Shown: positions 13,134 to 14,882 of the stretch, piece after piece
Position numbering within the stretch: the stretch's first letter is position 1
Layout of the letters: each line of letters starts with the position of its first letter
Assembly: GCA_002292165.1 (NCBI GenBank)
Contig: DBBK01000143.1
Location: 1-14,882, forward strand
Source of the DNA: Brevundimonas sp. UBA986
Lineage (GTDB): Bacteria; Pseudomonadota; Alphaproteobacteria; Caulobacterales; Caulobacteraceae
Reading direction: 5' to 3'
Length of the DNA: 14,882 bases
The notes under the pieces: model-generated
Seen by the model: only the letters and a program-made list of their open reading frames with translations
Databases searched by the model: none
What the model was told of the DNA's origin: nothing
Translations under genes and position numbers: made by a program

Positions 13134-14468
13134 GTGGCGGCCGAGACCCTGAGCAAACTGGCCGGTCTCGGCGTCTGGCGCGACCGCAACGCCGACGTCG
13201 CCGCCTCGACCGGCTGGCGCAATATGCAGCTGTTGATCCAGCTGCGCTGGATCGCCGTCGCCGGTCAGATCCTGGCCATCCTGGTCGTCCACTTCGGCAT
13301 GAAGGTCACCCTGCCGCTGGGGCTGATCCTCGCCGCCCCCCTCGCCCTTCTGGCCTTCAACATCCTGGGCCTGCAGCGGCTCAAGCTGCATCCGCACGTC
13401 TCCGAGGGCGAGCTGGTCCTGTCGCTGCTGGTCGACGTCGCGGCCCTGACCTGGCAGCTCTATCTCAGCGGCGGCGCCGCCAACCCCTTCACGCCCCTGT
13501 TCCTGCTCCAGGTCGTGCTGGCCTCGGTCCTGCTCAGGCCCCTGTCGGCCTGGCTGATGGTCGGGGTGACCATGCTCTGCTCCCTGCTGCTGCTGGCCGT
13601 GCATCGCCCGCTGCTGCTGCCGGAGCGGCTGCAGGACAATGACTTCAGCCTGTATCTGCAGGGCAGCCTCGTCTGCTTCGGCCTGATCGCCTTCCTGCTG
13701 GTCGTCTTCGTGACCCGGATCAGCGGCAACCTGAGGGCCCGGGATTCCTATCTGGCCGAGATGCGTCAGCGCGAGGCGGAGGAGGATCACATCGTCCGCA
13801 TGGGCCTGCTAGCCTCCGGCGCCGCGCACGAGCTGGGCACTCCCCTGTCGTCGCTGGCCGTGATCCTCGGCGACTGGCGGCGCATGCCGACCATCAAGGC
13901 CGATCCGGAGCTGTCGCAGGACATCGCCGACATGCAGGCCGAGGTCGAGCGCTGCAAATCCATCGTCACCGGCATCCTGATGTCGGCCGGCGAGGCGCGC
14001 GGTCAGGACCCGGTCGTCACCACCCCCCGCGCCCTGATCAACGACCTGATCGCCGGCTGGCAGCCGACCCGGCCGGGCGTGGCGGTCACCCTGCGGGACG
14101 CCCTCGGCGAGGACGTCAACGTCGTCTCCGACCCGGCCCTGCTGCAGGTCCTGGTCAATGTGCTGGACAATGCCGCCGAGGCCGGCGCGAGCGATATCGT
14201 CATCCTGGCCGAGCGTCCCGAGGACGATCTGTCGATCACCGTCAGCGACAACGGCTCGGGCTTCGCCGATGCCGTCCTGAACCGCTTCGGCCAGCCCTAT
14301 CAGTCCACCAAGACCCGGCCCGGCGCCGGTCTGGGCCTCTTCCTTCTGGTCAATGTCCTGCGCAAGCTGGGCGGCGGGGTCGAGGCCCGCAACCGCAAGG
14401 ATGGCGGCGCGGTGGTCGTCCTGCGGTTGCCCCTGTCGGCCATCGCCCTGCCCGGAAAGGCCTCCTGA
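13134..14468 (+). CDS. regB: Redox-sensing histidine kinase, RegB/PrrB/ActS family
   Basis: This 444-residue membrane kinase has about six transmembrane helices within residues 34-195. The GGAANPF heptad (113-119) matches the quinone-binding GGxxNPF motif of RegB. The H-box AAHELGTP contains phospho-acceptor H232. C274 in VERCKSIV corresponds in position to the redox-active Cys of Rhodobacter RegB, about 40 residues after the His. The ATP-binding domain has N346 (N-box), DNGSG (372-376) and GAGLGL (397-402). RegB homologues phosphorylate RegA when the quinone pool and the Cys indicate low oxygen. The start is GTG at 13134, 2 nt after the SURF1 stop, with a GCGAGG-like site upstream. The gene overlaps the regulator gene by 1 nt, so the pair is translated together. 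The homologue is called PrrB or ActS in other genera. Confidence 0.94.
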   Translation: MAAETLSKLAGLGVWRDRNADVAASTGWRNMQLLIQLRWIAVAGQILAILVVHFGMKVTLPLGLILAAPLALLAFNILGLQRLKLHPHVSEGELVLSLLVDVAALTWQLYLSGGAANPFTPLFLLQVVLASVLLRPLSAWLMVGVTMLCSLLLLAVHRPLLLPERLQDNDFSLYLQGSLVCFGLIAFLLVVFVTRISGNLRARDSYLAEMRQREAEEDHIVRMGLLASGAAHELGTPLSSLAVILGDWRRMPTIKADPELSQDIADMQAEVERCKSIVTGILMSAGEARGQDPVVTTPRALINDLIAGWQPTRPGVAVTLRDALGEDVNVVSDPALLQVLVNVLDNAAEAGASDIVILAERPEDDLSITVSDNGSGFADAVLNRFGQPYQSTKTRPGAGLGLFLLVNVLRKLGGGVEARNRKDGGAVVVLRLPLSAIALPGKAS

Positions 14469-14882
14469 TGTCGTCCGACAAGCTGCTGGTCCTGGTCGAG
14501 GACGACGAGGCCTTCGCCCGCACCCTGAAGCGGTCGTTCGAGCGCCGCGACTACACCGTCGTCACCGCCGCCAACCACGACGAACTGGTCACGGTGCTGG
14601 AGGTTCACAAACCGGCCTATGCCGTGGTCGATCTGAAGCTGGCGGGCGGGGCCTCGGGCCTGACCTGCGTCCAGACCCTGCACGCGGCCGATCCGGCGAC
14701 GACGATCGTCGTCCTGACCGGCTTCGCCAGCATCGCGACGGCGGTCGAGGCCATCAAACTGGGCGCCTCTCACTATCTCGCCAAGCCGTCCAGCACCGAC
14801 GACATCGAGGCCGCCTTCGGCAAGGTCGAGGGAGATCCCGACATGGCCCTCAGCGCCCGCCCCCCCTCGATCAAGACCCTGG
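14468..14882 (+). CDS. regA: Response regulator, RegA/PrrA/ActR family (partial, cut by window end)
   Basis: The frame is open from ATG at 14468 to the window edge (138 codons), so the C-terminal Fis-type HTH expected for the family lies outside. The receiver domain is complete: acidic E11-D12-D13, phospho-acceptor D55 (VVDLKLAGG), T84 (VVLTG) and K106 (LAKP). The GFASIATAVEAIKLGASHYLAKP stretch (85-107) is typical of RegA/PrrA/ActR. The partner is the kinase immediately upstream; the stop and start overlap as TGATG, and GGAAAGG at 14454-14460 gives a ribosome site. RegA homologues control respiratory oxidases and other redox-linked operons, so feedback on the cyo genes of the same operon is plausible but not shown here. 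Confidence 0.92.
   Translation, partial: MSSDKLLVLVEDDEAFARTLKRSFERRDYTVVTAANHDELVTVLEVHKPAYAVVDLKLAGGASGLTCVQTLHAADPATTIVVLTGFASIATAVEAIKLGASHYLAKPSSTDDIEAAFGKVEGDPDMALSARPPSIKTL

Noticed and set aside
1..14882. CRISPR array, tRNA, rRNA, insertion sequence or prophage genes
   Set aside because: I saw no regularly spaced repeats, cloverleaf genes, transposase or phage proteins anywhere in the window.

Overview
The window is GC-rich DNA with dense, mostly ATG/GTG-started genes and short intergenic gaps. The gene content points to an alphaproteobacterium, probably of the Caulobacterales (for example Brevundimonas). This is inferred from protein style: a RegB/RegA pair, SURF1 next to a bo3-type quinol oxidase, and an XRE regulator of alphaproteobacterial type. 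No marker gene here fixes the genus.

Left part (1-4826). Positions 1-591 hold no gene I recognise, apart from a possible 55-residue membrane-anchored Cys-rich microprotein (250-417). Its start codon sits exactly at the centre of a perfect 26-bp palindrome. A hairpin at 528-552 may end the leftward operon. That operon (4826 to 592, minus strand) has two genes. The first encodes a 253-residue protein of unknown function. The second encodes a 1143-residue protein that joins an alpha/beta-hydrolase-like domain, a proline-rich repeat linker and a C-terminal CHAT (caspase-like) protease domain with its His and Cys present. This pair is the accessory-looking, least understood part of the window and the best candidate for an undescribed effector or defence system. 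The control region (4827-5140) carries three inverted repeats.

Middle part (5141-7816). This holds an XRE-family regulator on the plus strand, a strong bidirectional terminator at 5588-5617, and three minus-strand genes: an 82-residue orphan, a 101-residue stand-alone UBP-type zinc finger protein with a TTG start, and a 12-helix MFS transporter of the metabolite:H+ symporter type.

Right part (7967-14882, plus strand). One tightly packed run, cyoA-cyoB-cyoC-cyoD-SURF1-regB-regA, has gaps of 23 nt or less and two overlaps. It encodes a cytochrome bo3-type ubiquinol oxidase, its assembly factor, and a redox-sensing histidine kinase with its response regulator (the last gene is cut by the window edge). 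The oxidase oxidises ubiquinol. The RegB-like kinase carries the GGxxNPF quinone-binding motif and the redox-active Cys position of its family, so the operon appears to encode a respiratory branch together with a sensor of the quinone pool it drains. CyoD has an unusual long N-terminal extension rich in Lys/Ala/Pro and then His.
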